Part shown: positions 52,598-61,379 of the stretch, one piece after another
Layout of the letters: every line of letters begins with the position of its first letter
Position numbering within the stretch: the stretch's first letter is position 1
Assembly (NCBI GenBank): GCA_947494035.1
Contig: CANLTN010000008.1
Location: forward strand, 124,001 to 188,000
DNA from: Pseudovibrio sp947494035
Lineage (GTDB): Bacteria > Pseudomonadota > Alphaproteobacteria > Rhizobiales > Stappiaceae
Length of the DNA stretch: 64,000 bases
Reading direction: 5' to 3'
Made by a program: the position numbers and the translations under genes
Notes under the pieces: model-generated
Told to the model about the DNA's origin: nothing
The model's input: only the letters and a program-made list of their open reading frames with translations
Databases searched by the model: none

Positions 52598-53287
52598 CTA
52601 GAGCTCTGCAGCAGCGCGCAGCACCTCTGGTTTTTCAAGGCAGTAGTATCCAGAGAGGCGGCTGATTACGCCTTCTCGTTTCCAGACATTGAGGACGCGG
52701 CTGACGTTTTCACGTGCGCCACCAGCCATATTTGCGATCTCAGCCTGAGAAATCTTGTAGTGCACCAGAATCTTGTTGTTATCGACCTGTTTGCCAAACG
52801 TTTCAGAGAGTTGCAGAAGTGTCTGAGCAACACGGCCATTAAGCGGCAAGAACGAGCGCGCGGCCAGCGCATCGTTGGAGCGGCGCAGGCGGGTTGCCAC
52901 GATCTGGAGCATGTGGCGGTAAACCGCCGGGTTTTCATCGGCATAGCGATAGAATGCAGCTTTGGAGATAAACGCGAGCTGGCTCGGCTTTAGTGCAGTA
53001 ACAGTTGCGGAACGTTCACTGCCATCGAGCAGCGCAATTTCGCCAACCAGAGACCCTTGCCCGAGCACCGCAAGCAGTTGCTCGCTACCATCTACGGACA
53101 CCACCGAGACCTTCATGCTGCCTTCGATGATTGCGTAACAGCCGTTGCCCGGATCGCCAGCCTTGAAGAGAACCGCGCCGGATTTCAAGGACATGGGCTG
53201 TGCGATCTCGGAGAGACCATGTGCATGCTCCTCTGCCAAGCCAGACAGTGAGAAGCTGTTTTGAAGGAGTTCTTTAAACTTGGTCAT
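52598..53287 (-). CDS. Crp/Fnr-family transcriptional regulator
   Basis: A 229-residue regulator: cyclic-nucleotide-binding-type beta barrel (about 15-130) with GCYAIIEGSMKVSVV and GQGSLVGEIALLDGSERSATVTA, a dimer helix, then a C-terminal Crp helix-turn-helix ISQAEIANMAGGARENVSRVLNVWKREGVI (about 180-210). There is no N-terminal cysteine cluster, so it is not an FNR-type iron-sulfur sensor. The GEIALLDGSERSATV pocket resembles the cAMP-binding region of CRP, so cAMP is possible. A perfect TGTGA-N6-TCACA palindrome lies 100 nt before its ATG (53287). The globin-like, thioesterase and haemoglobin genes lie downstream on the same strand. Confidence 0.93.
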   Translation of the reverse strand: MTKFKELLQNSFSLSGLAEEHAHGLSEIAQPMSLKSGAVLFKAGDPGNGCYAIIEGSMKVSVVSVDGSEQLLAVLGQGSLVGEIALLDGSERSATVTALKPSQLAFISKAAFYRYADENPAVYRHMLQIVATRLRRSNDALAARSFLPLNGRVAQTLLQLSETFGKQVDNNKILVHYKISQAEIANMAGGARENVSRVLNVWKREGVISRLSGYYCLEKPEVLRAAAEL

Positions 53288-53386
53288 CTTGCCGCTTGGT
53301 CCTGACGCGCCGTTGCTTTAAGTTTTTTAGTTTAAGCTGCATCAATATAATTGATGATTTTAATTAGATCTACGATGCGGCTATTT

Positions 53387-53402
53387 TGTGACCGGTATCA
53401 CA
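53387..53402. promoter_or_regulatory. Perfect CRP-type operator palindrome
   Basis: TGTGA-CCGGTA-TCACA is an exact match to the CRP consensus, located 100 bp upstream of the start of the Crp-family gene. It is well placed for autoregulation. It lies on neither coding sequence. Confidence 0.75.
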
Positions 53403-53473
53403 GAGATATTCATTGGTTTAATGCAAATTAAGGGTGATCATAAATACCCCAACGTTTATGGCAATTTCAATAG

Positions 53474-53507
53474 GAACGATCTCTTCAACCGCAGGAAGAG
53501 ATCGTTC
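53474..53507 (-). terminator. Hairpin at the 3' end of the ChbG-like operon
   Basis: A perfect 12-bp stem GAACGATCTCTT/AAGAGATCGTTC with a 10-nt loop abuts the stop of the YdjC/ChbG-like gene. The T-run on the minus strand is weak, but position and strength suggest transcription ends here. Confidence 0.7.
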
Positions 53508-54305
53508 TTAGAATAAGAAGATATCTTTTTCCATCAAAAGAAACGGAAACTCCTCGCTTATGAGGAACTTCAGCTGGTTTTCCCGGGATGATCGCTGACG
53601 CACGCTTTTCTTTTTGACTGGTTGGGCCTGCTCTTCAGGATAGGACGGACGACACAGGACCATTGCTGAGTCCTGAGCCTCGTTGATGCCGTGCCAGAAG
53701 AAATCTCTCAAATCTGTATCTTCATCGGCCATGGGCAAGTCTGGTCCGCAGGCAATTGCCTTCAAACCAGCCCTTGTAGCACGTTTGGTTATGGCGTTGC
53801 TTGTTCGGCTCCCCCCAGCGGGCAGTACCAGCGCAGGCTCGCGCCCTTTCATCATTGTCAGGACGGTGATCAGTGCTGAATGGACTGCAGGATGCTTTGC
53901 AAGGTTGCCCTGAATGGCAACAAAGGCTGGCGGACGGGCATAGACCTCTTCAAACAAATCGACCTGTGCAGCGATCTCAGCGGCGATTGCTTCTTCCGGG
54001 AGCATCTTCATGGGGCTGCGGATTGAGTACCACCACGATGCCGGGAAAACGTCTCCGAATACGGTGCGGCCAAAATCTGTCAGTGGACCTGCGGGTTTTG
54101 TGAGGGTAACGGTCAGGCCGACCATGGTCTCATGCTCGGCCCATGCCACCACATCACGCAGCTGATAGAACTCCCTTGACCACATCTCGCCGGTGACAAC
54201 ACAGCCTACAGCAGACAGCCGGCCTGCGATGATCAGATCGCAGATCGCACGGTCAACGCCGTAGCTTTGGCCAAATTCCAAGCTCGTCAAGAGGATGCGC
54301 TTCAT
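53508..54305 (-). CDS. ChbG/HpnK (YdjC) family deacetylase-like protein, metal site lost
   Basis: A 265-residue protein with the YdjC/HpnK fold pattern: KRILLTSLEFGQSYGVDRAICDLIIAGRLSAVGCVVTG matches the family start, followed by an AWAEHETMVGLTVTLTKPAGPLTDFG block. The family's ADDFG is SLEFG (residues 8-12), the GLHLNLT histidine is replaced (GLTVTLT, 63-69), and the H-x-H motif (SHQHVH) reads AIQGNLAKH. All metal ligands thus appear absent, so deacetylase activity is unlikely. The start ATG 54305 has GGGAG 9 nt upstream. It ends the operon with GT39 and GT2-GtrA genes, a gene set common in rhizobia. Confidence 0.8.
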   Translation of the reverse strand: MKRILLTSLEFGQSYGVDRAICDLIIAGRLSAVGCVVTGEMWSREFYQLRDVVAWAEHETMVGLTVTLTKPAGPLTDFGRTVFGDVFPASWWYSIRSPMKMLPEEAIAAEIAAQVDLFEEVYARPPAFVAIQGNLAKHPAVHSALITVLTMMKGREPALVLPAGGSRTSNAITKRATRAGLKAIACGPDLPMADEDTDLRDFFWHGINEAQDSAMVLCRPSYPEEQAQPVKKKSVRQRSSRENQLKFLISEEFPFLLMEKDIFLF

Positions 54306-54386
54306 CGCGCGTATCTCCCAATCCCAAAGGTTCAGGAGTACATTTAACAAAGCCTGCAAATTTAACGCAACGGAATCTCACCGGAT

Positions 54387-55892
54387 TCAGTTGGATTTCA
54401 GGGGCTCTTTGGGCTCTGATAACCGATAGATCCGTATATTCTCAATAGTTGTTTTTCCGAATAATCCCTTATTCTCTCGGGGGATAGTTTCCAGAAGTTC
54501 AACCTGATTGAAATTCTCCGCCAGCCTTTGCGAATGGTCTCTTCTTTCTTCCGTAACGTACAACATATTGCTGTATTCGGGGTTTTGAAGACTATCGGGA
54601 ATCATTGCATAGCGCATTCGCTCCGGGATTCCGTAGACCATGAGGTCCGTATCTTTGAGCATATTCGAGGCCCGACCAGTCATTCCGTAGCTGGTTGTGG
54701 CAATCCAATCTATGTTATTTGCTTGTGCCAACCGGGCCACTTCATCGCCTATCTCCTGCCAGCCGCGCATCTGATGGGTCGGGTCTTTGCGGGCCAGCGA
54801 GGTGTTGAGTGGTGTGTAGGCGTGGACATAGACCAAGCCGGTTAAAACGAAACCAAGCACAACAGCCGTTGGTGCAAGCACTTTAAACCAGCGACCAATA
54901 TTCTCGGGCGGATATGCGGCTGCGACGGCTGCGAATAGGGCAAGTGTCGGATAAATCGGCGCGGGCCAATTGCCCTGGACACGTGAATGCAGGGAATGGA
55001 AGAACAGGTAGATCAAGAACGGAACAATGGTCAGCACCAACAGGCTTGCGGCGTTGTCATGCTTGACCGTTTGTTTGAGAAGACGCCACAGGCCAACCAT
55101 AGCGATGATGAAGACAAGCGGATTGAGCAGACCGGCAACTGCGCCGATGAACTCACCGATATACTTGACTGAATAGCCTTCCGGCACGGAGCGACCGAAC
55201 TGTTTGACGAATGAGATCCACTCGTGCTGTTCGTTCCAGTACAATACCGGTGAGAAGATTGCGATTGCCAGAACACCGCCGAGCCAAAGTTGCCATGACA
55301 GCAGGTATCTGCGGTTTTCGGGCACCCACAGTAGCCAGAGGACAATTCCGGCACCAAGGAACAGCACGGAGTATTTGGCGAGCAGTCCCAATCCGGCGAA
55401 AATGCCAACCAGTATCCACCAGTTCGCGTTTTTGGAGACCGACAGCTCTGCCATCCCCCAGAGCGCCAGACCCCAGAAGAACACCGAGGGCGCATCTGGC
55501 GTGGCGAGCAGTGAGCCGACGCCAATCAACAAGCTGGCGTTGAGGAAAAGGACTGCCCAGCCCGCGACGCGCATGTCAAAAAGGATTTTCGCCGTGCGCC
55601 AGAGAACGAGCGAGCCGATTGCGGAAGATAGAATGAAGATAAAACGCACACCCAGCGCGGTGTCGCCAAACAAGGTTTGTCCAAGCCAAATCCAATAGGC
55701 AACCATCGGCGGGTGATCGTAGTATCCCAACGCAGGATAGAGACCCCACAAACGGTAGTAGGCTTCATCCTCAACCAGATCGATATTCATGCCTGTTGCC
55801 AGCCGTGCCAACGTAAGCACAGCCACAATCAGGATAAGATTGGTTGGACGCAACCAGAAGCTCAGCTGCTTTCCCGCAGAATTTCCCTGCAT
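54387..55892 (-). CDS. GT39-family glycosyltransferase (polyprenyl-phosphate sugar donor)
   Basis: A 501-residue integral membrane protein of the ArnT/PMT type. The catalytic acidic motif EDEAYY is at residues 41-46, after the first helix, followed by HPPMVAYWIWLG; about 11-12 membrane helices are predicted before a soluble C-terminal domain (about 400-500). Such enzymes use polyprenyl-phosphate sugars in the periplasm to modify lipid A, glycans or proteins. The upstream GT2-GtrA gene could make and flip that donor, so the two form a likely modification pathway. The start is ATG 55892. Confidence 0.9.
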   Translation of the reverse strand: MQGNSAGKQLSFWLRPTNLILIVAVLTLARLATGMNIDLVEDEAYYRLWGLYPALGYYDHPPMVAYWIWLGQTLFGDTALGVRFIFILSSAIGSLVLWRTAKILFDMRVAGWAVLFLNASLLIGVGSLLATPDAPSVFFWGLALWGMAELSVSKNANWWILVGIFAGLGLLAKYSVLFLGAGIVLWLLWVPENRRYLLSWQLWLGGVLAIAIFSPVLYWNEQHEWISFVKQFGRSVPEGYSVKYIGEFIGAVAGLLNPLVFIIAMVGLWRLLKQTVKHDNAASLLVLTIVPFLIYLFFHSLHSRVQGNWPAPIYPTLALFAAVAAAYPPENIGRWFKVLAPTAVVLGFVLTGLVYVHAYTPLNTSLARKDPTHQMRGWQEIGDEVARLAQANNIDWIATTSYGMTGRASNMLKDTDLMVYGIPERMRYAMIPDSLQNPEYSNMLYVTEERRDHSQRLAENFNQVELLETIPRENKGLFGKTTIENIRIYRLSEPKEPLKSN

Positions 55893-55937
55893 TTAAACTC
55901 TTTCCTCTGAGGGCTTTAACTTCGGCTTTAAGAATAG

Positions 55938-55969
55938 TTTATCTGAAAACCGATTTCCAATTTCTTGGA
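55938..55969 (+). repeat. Dispersed palindromic repeat, family A, copy 4 (degenerate)
   Basis: ATCTGAAAACCGATTTCCAATTTCTTGG keeps the GAAAACCG...TTTCCA core of copies at 26212 and 50243. It lies between the GT39 and GT2-GtrA genes, partly reaching the GT2 C-terminal region. Confidence 0.45.
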
Positions 55970-55970
55970 G

Positions 55971-57119
55971 TTAGCCTTTGCGCCATGTAAGTGCGTTAGA
56001 AACGACGTAATTCCAAACTGCGCCCATAACAGCACCCGCTGCCCCAGCAAACCACCAGATTGGCTGATTGGTGTAGATCAACTCAGCTACACCAACATTT
56101 GCCAGAATACCAAAGCTGCAAATCACATAGAATGTAAAAAGACCTCTGATCCAGGCAAGACCGTGCAAGCGGCGATCACGGTAAGTCAGACGGTTGTTGA
56201 GGAAAAAGTTGGAAGTCATCGCGACGAAGGTTGCGACCAACTGCGAGATTCCAAATGGCATGCCAAAGATTGAAAGCAGCATCTTCAGAGCGATGAGGTG
56301 CACAACGACACCGGTTGCGCCAACCATGGAGTACATGAGAAAGCGGACAGAGATCTTGTCGTCGAAGATCTTGGAAACCAGCAGACCGAGGTAGTCCATG
56401 GTTACCAGAGTATCGAGTTTGCTTTCGCCGTGTTGGCGTTCGCGGAATATGAAGGGGAGTTCGTTGATGCGCAGAGCGCCTTTTCCGCTGGCGACAATAT
56501 CGAGCATAATTTTGAAGCCCTGTGCGGATAAGTGCGGGGCGAGTTCGACAAACCGGTCCCGGCGCAGCATGAAGAAGCCGCTCATCGGGTCGGACAGTTC
56601 CACCCTGAGGAACTTGCGTGCCAGATTGTTGGCAAGGTTGGAGCCCCATGCACGGATGGAGGATAAGCCGGTACCCACGTCTCCGCCTTCCACATGGCGG
56701 GATGCAACACAGATATCATAGGCTTCGGAACGCAGCACCTCGAGCATTTTCGGTAGCAAGCTTTCGTCGTGCTGAAGGTCAGCATCCATCACAGCCACAA
56801 ATTTGGAGCTGGAGGCCAGCATGCCTTCGATACACGCACCGGACAGGCCACGGCGACCAATGCGCTGGATGATGCGCACGCGCGGGTCACTTTGAGCAAT
56901 ATCCGCAGTTACTTTAGAAGTGCCATCTGGAGAATTATCATCAACAACAATAACTTCCCAAGCGACGCCAGCGAGCGCTTTGTCCAGCAGCTCAACCACG
57001 ATCGGAACGTTTTCGCTCTCGTTATATGTTGGCAATACAACTGTCAGTTCAGCCGGTCCGGTGACGCGGCTATCAGTATCTCTGATCTCAGATTGTTCGG
57101 TTTTGGTGTTTGACACCAT
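55971..57119 (-). CDS. Glycosyltransferase family 2 / GtrA fusion protein
   Basis: A 382-residue fusion. The N-terminal GT2 domain (about 25-250) is dolichol-phosphate-mannose-synthase-like: VVLPTYNESENVPIVVE, VDDNSPDGTS, RRGLSGACIEGM, and DADLQHD as the DxD region. The C-terminal GtrA domain (about 255-380) has four membrane helices (FLMYSMVGATGVVVHLIALK through AVWNYVVSNALTWRKG) and should flip the lipid-linked sugar. It probably makes a polyprenyl-phosphate hexose for the GT39 encoded 78 nt downstream. The start is ATG 57119 with GGAG 6 nt upstream. It is divergent from hisS. Confidence 0.92.
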   Translation of the reverse strand: MVSNTKTEQSEIRDTDSRVTGPAELTVVLPTYNESENVPIVVELLDKALAGVAWEVIVVDDNSPDGTSKVTADIAQSDPRVRIIQRIGRRGLSGACIEGMLASSSKFVAVMDADLQHDESLLPKMLEVLRSEAYDICVASRHVEGGDVGTGLSSIRAWGSNLANNLARKFLRVELSDPMSGFFMLRRDRFVELAPHLSAQGFKIMLDIVASGKGALRINELPFIFRERQHGESKLDTLVTMDYLGLLVSKIFDDKISVRFLMYSMVGATGVVVHLIALKMLLSIFGMPFGISQLVATFVAMTSNFFLNNRLTYRDRRLHGLAWIRGLFTFYVICSFGILANVGVAELIYTNQPIWWFAGAAGAVMGAVWNYVVSNALTWRKG

Positions 57120-57378
57120 GTTTTCTCCAGTGTTCAGACCTCCCTGCCCGTGCATAAGGGAATGGTCCTTCCAATTTTTTGGGCGACCTTAGCCGCTCTT
57201 GACGCTATTGCAAGTATTGATTGGGAAATTTGCGCCGGATTGCACCCGCTTCGCGCCTTGCTCTCCCCTGCTCAATGGGCTAGGAGACTTGCAACAGCAT
57301 GCTTCCCTTGGCGTGTTCTGAGACTGACTACGGGAAGCTCTTGCAACAACCCTTTTATTTCATGGATGAGACGGCCTC

Positions 57379-58899
57379 ATGGCAAAAAAGAAAAGTGCCA
57401 AGCTCAAAGCTCGTTTACCACGCGGATTTGTGGATCGCGGACCAGCTGAACTGCAGGCAATGGAGCAGATGCTCTCCGTTATCAAGCAGACCTATGAGCT
57501 TTATGGCTTTGAGCCCGTGGAAACTCCAATGTTCGAGTACACTGATGCGCTTGGCAAATTTTTGCCAGATCAGGACCGTCCGAACGCTGGCGTGTTTTCG
57601 CTACAAGATGATGACGAGCAATGGATGAGCTTGCGGTATGACCTGACCGCGCCCCTCGCCCGTCATGTGGCCGAGAATTTTGAAAGCCTGCCAAAGCCTT
57701 ACCGCAGCTACCGCGCTGGTTATGTGTTCCGCAACGAGAAGCCTGGACCGGGCCGTTTCCGCCAGTTCATGCAGTTTGATGCGGATACGATTGGTGCACC
57801 TTCTGTTTCTGCCGATGCTGAAATCTGCATGATGGCCTCGGACACTATGGAACGCCTCGGCATCTCTCGTGGTGACTATGTGATCCGCGTGAACAACCGC
57901 AAGGTGCTGGATGGTGTGATGGAAGTGATCGGCCTTGCCGGTGACGAACATGCTGAAACGCGTCTGACCGTTCTACGCGCAGTCGATAAGTTGGATCGTC
58001 TGGGCACCGAAGGCGTTAAACTGCTTCTTGGCGAAGGCCGCAAGGATGTTTCCGGCGACTTTACCAAGGGTGCTGGCCTTGGTGATGCTGAAGCAGAAAA
58101 GGTGTTGGCCTTTGTGGAAGCTGGCGCTGAGACCACAGACCAGACCATTGAGAACCTTCGCGGTTTGGTTGCAGATAGCCAAACCGGCACCGAGGGCGTT
58201 GAAGAGCTGGCGACCATGGGCAAGCTGTTTGATGCAGCTGGCTACACCGATGGCCGTGTGCTGATCGACCCATCTGTTGTGCGCGGATTGGAATACTACA
58301 CCGGCCCGGTTTATGAGGCCGAACTGACCTTTGAAGTAAAAGACGAAAAAGGTCGCCCTGTCCGCTTTGGCTCTGTTGGTGGTGGTGGCCGTTATGACGG
58401 TCTTGTATCGCGCTTCATGAGCCAGCCTGTGCCTTCTACCGGCTTTTCCGTTGGTGTTTCCCGCCTGATGGCGGCGCTGACCACGCTTGGTAAACTGGGT
58501 CAGGACGAGATTGCCGGTCCTGTTGTGGTTTGTGTAATGGACAAGGATATAGATTCTATTTCACATTATCAGGCTATGGTTCAGGAACTGCGCACTGCTG
58601 GTATCCGTGCAGAAATGTATCAGGGTAACCCGAAGCAGTTTGGCAAGCAGTTGCAGTACGCAGACCGACGCAACTCACCATGTGCCATTATTCAGGGCTC
58701 TCAGGAGCGTGAAGAAGGCGAAGTACAGATTAAAGATCTCATTGAGGGCAAACGCCTTTCTGCCGAGATTGAAGATAACAAGACCTGGCGTGAGAGCCGT
58801 CCTGCACAGTTCGCTGTGAAACGGGGCGACCTTGTAGCTGAAGTCAAAAAACTTCTGGCCGCTCAGGACGACGATCGCAAAAACCAAAGCGAGAACTAA
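57379..58899 (+). CDS. hisS: Histidyl-tRNA synthetase
   Basis: A class II synthetase of 506 residues charging tRNA-His. It has the SLRYDLTAPLARHVAEN motif, motif 2 as FRNEKPGPGRFRQFMQFDADTIG, the histidine-specific RGLEYYTGPVYE and FGSVGGGGRYDGLV, and motif 3 GFSVGVSRLMAAL, then a C-terminal anticodon domain. Motif 2 differs from the E. coli type (RHERPQKGRYRQFHQ). This is the form described in alphaproteobacteria whose tRNA-His lacks the usual G-1 base. A purine-rich leader precedes ATG 57379. It begins an operon with hisZ (1 nt after the stop) and hisG. Confidence 0.96.
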   Translation: MAKKKSAKLKARLPRGFVDRGPAELQAMEQMLSVIKQTYELYGFEPVETPMFEYTDALGKFLPDQDRPNAGVFSLQDDDEQWMSLRYDLTAPLARHVAENFESLPKPYRSYRAGYVFRNEKPGPGRFRQFMQFDADTIGAPSVSADAEICMMASDTMERLGISRGDYVIRVNNRKVLDGVMEVIGLAGDEHAETRLTVLRAVDKLDRLGTEGVKLLLGEGRKDVSGDFTKGAGLGDAEAEKVLAFVEAGAETTDQTIENLRGLVADSQTGTEGVEELATMGKLFDAAGYTDGRVLIDPSVVRGLEYYTGPVYEAELTFEVKDEKGRPVRFGSVGGGGRYDGLVSRFMSQPVPSTGFSVGVSRLMAALTTLGKLGQDEIAGPVVVCVMDKDIDSISHYQAMVQELRTAGIRAEMYQGNPKQFGKQLQYADRRNSPCAIIQGSQEREEGEVQIKDLIEGKRLSAEIEDNKTWRESRPAQFAVKRGDLVAEVKKLLAAQDDDRKNQSEN

Positions 58900-58900
58900 T

Positions 58901-60022
58901 ATGACCTTGGGGGATAACCGCAGTTTGGCGTTGAGCCAGCTCTTTCGGAATGCGGGTTATGAAGAGGCGACCCCGCCAATCTTGCAGCCAGCCGATATTT
59001 TTCTGGATCTGGCTGGTGAAGACCTACGGCGCCGCCTTTTCCTGACCACTGGAGAAGACGGGCAAGAGCTATGCTTGCGTCCTGACTTTACCATTCCGAT
59101 TGCCCGACACTATCTGGAAACAGGTGACGCGGGTCGCACTGCGGCGTTCTCTTATGTTGGACAAGTGTTCCGCCATCGCCCCGGACAGCTGGGTGAAACC
59201 ATGCAGGCCGGTGTTGAATCCATTGGCCGCACAGATGAAGAACAGGCGGACGCGGATATGCTGGCGCTTGCTCTTGAGGCGTGTTCCAGCCTTGGCCTTG
59301 CCTCCCCACGCATTCGTGTGGGGGATGAGGGCCTGTTCACTGCCGTTCTGCAAGCGCTTGAAATTCCAACGGTTTGGCAGCGTCGTCTGCGGGATGTATT
59401 CGGCGAGCGAGATCGGCTGGATCAGGTTATCGGGCGCATGGGCGGGTCTGACGCCCAGCCGGATGCGAAGCTTGGCTTCCTTGCTGCACTTGAGGGCCGT
59501 GATCCTGAAGCGGCTGTGGCTGCTGTTGAGGATATCCTCTCGCTTGCGGGAATTTCTGCGGTTGGCGGACGTACGGCTCACGAGATTGCGGAGCGCTTTA
59601 TGGAGCAGGCTGCGCTTTCTGCCGGGTCTGGCATCGACAAGGATGTGATTGGCCGGCTCACCGAGTATCTGAACGTGTCCGGTCCTCCCCCTGCGAAAGC
59701 GGTTGAGACCTTGCATGGGTTTGCCAAAGAAACCGGCCTTGATCTGGATGCTTCCATTGAGCGTCTGGCCAAGCGCACCGAGTTGATGGCAGAGCGTGGC
59801 ATTGACATTTCAACGCTGGAGTACTCCGGTGATTTTGGCCGCCGTCTTGATTACTACACCGACTTTGTCTTTGAAATTCATCATGAATCCAGTGAACATC
59901 TGGGACAGGTGATCGGTGGTGGCCGCTACAACAAGCTGGTGGAACGCCTTGGTGCGCCGAATAGCGTTCCCGCTGTTGGCTTTACAATCTGGCTGGACCG
60001 CGCTTTTGAGGGAGCAAGCTGA
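58901..60022 (+). CDS. hisZ: ATP phosphoribosyltransferase regulatory subunit HisZ
   Basis: A HisRS-like paralogue of 373 residues that lacks synthetase activity and regulates HisG. It has LCLRPDFTIPIARHYLETGD, FSYVGQVFRHRPGQLGETMQAGVESIGR and the C-terminal DFGRRLDYYTDFVFEIHHES and VIGGGRYNKLVERLG, but not the full histidine-binding RGLDYYTG. It starts 1 nt after the hisS stop and ends on the TGATG overlap with hisG. The gene order hisS-hisZ-hisG places three histidine-related genes under one promoter. Confidence 0.93.
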   Translation: MTLGDNRSLALSQLFRNAGYEEATPPILQPADIFLDLAGEDLRRRLFLTTGEDGQELCLRPDFTIPIARHYLETGDAGRTAAFSYVGQVFRHRPGQLGETMQAGVESIGRTDEEQADADMLALALEACSSLGLASPRIRVGDEGLFTAVLQALEIPTVWQRRLRDVFGERDRLDQVIGRMGGSDAQPDAKLGFLAALEGRDPEAAVAAVEDILSLAGISAVGGRTAHEIAERFMEQAALSAGSGIDKDVIGRLTEYLNVSGPPPAKAVETLHGFAKETGLDLDASIERLAKRTELMAERGIDISTLEYSGDFGRRLDYYTDFVFEIHHESSEHLGQVIGGGRYNKLVERLGAPNSVPAVGFTIWLDRAFEGAS

Positions 60023-60987
60023 TGAGCTCTAATCTTATTCTTGCTATTCCTTCCAAGGGTCGCTTGCAGGAGATGACCCACGCGTTCTTTGCGCGTGCTG
60101 GTTTGACTGTGAAGCGTCCGGGTGGGGATCGTAACTACCGCGGTACTTTGAAGGGCGTGGACGGCGTTGAGATCGCCTTCCTGTCTGCTTCTGAGATCGC
60201 CCGTGAGATTGCAGCTGGTACGGTTCACTTCGGCATTACCGGAACGGATCTGGTCAACGAGAACATCGACCGCCCTGAGGAAAAGACGCATATCATCACC
60301 GCTCTTGGTTTTGGCCATGCCGATGTTGTGATTGCGGTTCCTACAGCGTGGATTGATGTGACCACTATGGCTGATCTTGCTGATGTTGCTTCTGATTTTC
60401 GGGCGCGGCATGGTCGCCGCCTGCGCATTGCAACCAAGTATGTGAACCATACACGGCAGTTTTTTGCAGCAAAAGGTATTGCGGATTACCGTATTGTTGA
60501 GAGCGCTGGCGCGACGGAAGGCGCGCCTGCTGCTGGTTCTGCGGAGCTGGTGGTGGACATCACCTCAACCGGTTCCACGCTGAAGGCCAACAACCTGAAG
60601 ATCCCAGAGGATGGCGTGATTGCCCGCTCTCAGGCCCACCTTGTGGCGTCTACGACGGCTAATTGGGATGAGAATGCTTTGCAGGCTGCCCGCCTGATGC
60701 TGGACCGTATCACTGCGCAAGATAACGCGCATAACTTCAAGGAAATGCGGACTGTGGTCGCCGATCCTGCGAGCGTGCTGGAGAAGGTTTCAGCGCTTGG
60801 ATGTGTCGCCCCGTTTGGCGTGGAGGGCTCCTCCTTGGTGCTGCACTGCCCTGCTTCCAAGGTTCCAGAATGTGCGGATAAGTTGCGTGCGGAAGGGGCA
60901 CAAATGGTCACGGTCACACCGCTGGACTACGTGTTCCACACCGCAAACCCCCTTTTTGAGCCACTGGCCGCAAAAGTCACCAAGTAA
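60022..60987 (+). CDS. hisG: ATP phosphoribosyltransferase HisG, with C-terminal regulatory-like extension
   Basis: First enzyme of histidine synthesis (ATP plus PRPP). The catalytic part (residues 1-230) has IPSKGRLQEM, ITGTDLV, TKYVNHTRQFF and the PRPP loop ESAGATEGAPAAGSAELVVDITSTGSTL. The protein is 321 residues, against about 231 for the short rhizobial form that uses HisZ. The extra ~90 residues (VVADPASVLEKV to PLDYVF) look like the ACT-like regulatory domain of long-form HisG. Having both this domain and HisZ is unusual. The start ATG 60022 overlaps the hisZ stop. The last 150 bp are duplicated at 63339-63487. Confidence 0.93.
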   Translation: MSSNLILAIPSKGRLQEMTHAFFARAGLTVKRPGGDRNYRGTLKGVDGVEIAFLSASEIAREIAAGTVHFGITGTDLVNENIDRPEEKTHIITALGFGHADVVIAVPTAWIDVTTMADLADVASDFRARHGRRLRIATKYVNHTRQFFAAKGIADYRIVESAGATEGAPAAGSAELVVDITSTGSTLKANNLKIPEDGVIARSQAHLVASTTANWDENALQAARLMLDRITAQDNAHNFKEMRTVVADPASVLEKVSALGCVAPFGVEGSSLVLHCPASKVPECADKLRAEGAQMVTVTPLDYVFHTANPLFEPLAAKVTK

Positions 60988-61148
60988 GACTTAAGGCACT
61001 GATAAAAATAACGAAACGCACTCCAAACCGGGGTGCGTTTTTTTGTGCGTTGGTTTGCGTTATTTAGGTGATTCCCTGCGTTGGTTTGGGGAACGGAAGA
61101 TTTTCAGTCTGAGACCGCAGATCTCGTCCACGGATAGATGATCAAAGC
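60836..61148 (+). repeat. Left copy of hisG-3'/terminator direct repeat
   Basis: 313 bp covering the last 50 codons of hisG, its stop and about 160 bp beyond, including the terminator. It matches 63339-63652 at roughly 80-90% by eye, with differences mostly at third codon positions in the coding part. Confidence 0.9.
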
Positions 61149-61379
61149 GCATATAGCCTCAACGGGGAACATAGCTTCCCTTCTCTGCAGTCTTGAAGCT
61201 TAAAGGCAGTCTGATTTCCGACTATCGAGTCTACGTGGATGTCACTCCGCTGAAAAATCAACGAAGCACCCCTGAGATCTTCCAATTCATGTCACTTGAG
61301 AACATAAACTACTCTTACCTCTCCCAATCTATGGAATTTGAAAACATACCCCTTTAGGGACCACAAGATAGGCGGTTCG
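60988..61379. other. hisG-acyltransferase intergenic region
   Basis: About 390 bases. The first 160 belong to the left direct repeat with its terminator; the rest (61149-61379) is unique and must contain the acyltransferase promoter, which I could not assign. Confidence 0.5.
61014..61045 (+). terminator. Rho-independent terminator of hisS-hisZ-hisG
   Basis: An 11-bp stem AAACGCACTCC/GGGGTGCGTTT (one wobble) with loop AAACC is followed by a T-run. Confidence 0.9.

Noticed and set aside
60836..61148. tRNA gene as the integration target next to hisG
   Set aside because: No tRNA-like cloverleaf is seen; the duplicated target is the hisG coding end and terminator.
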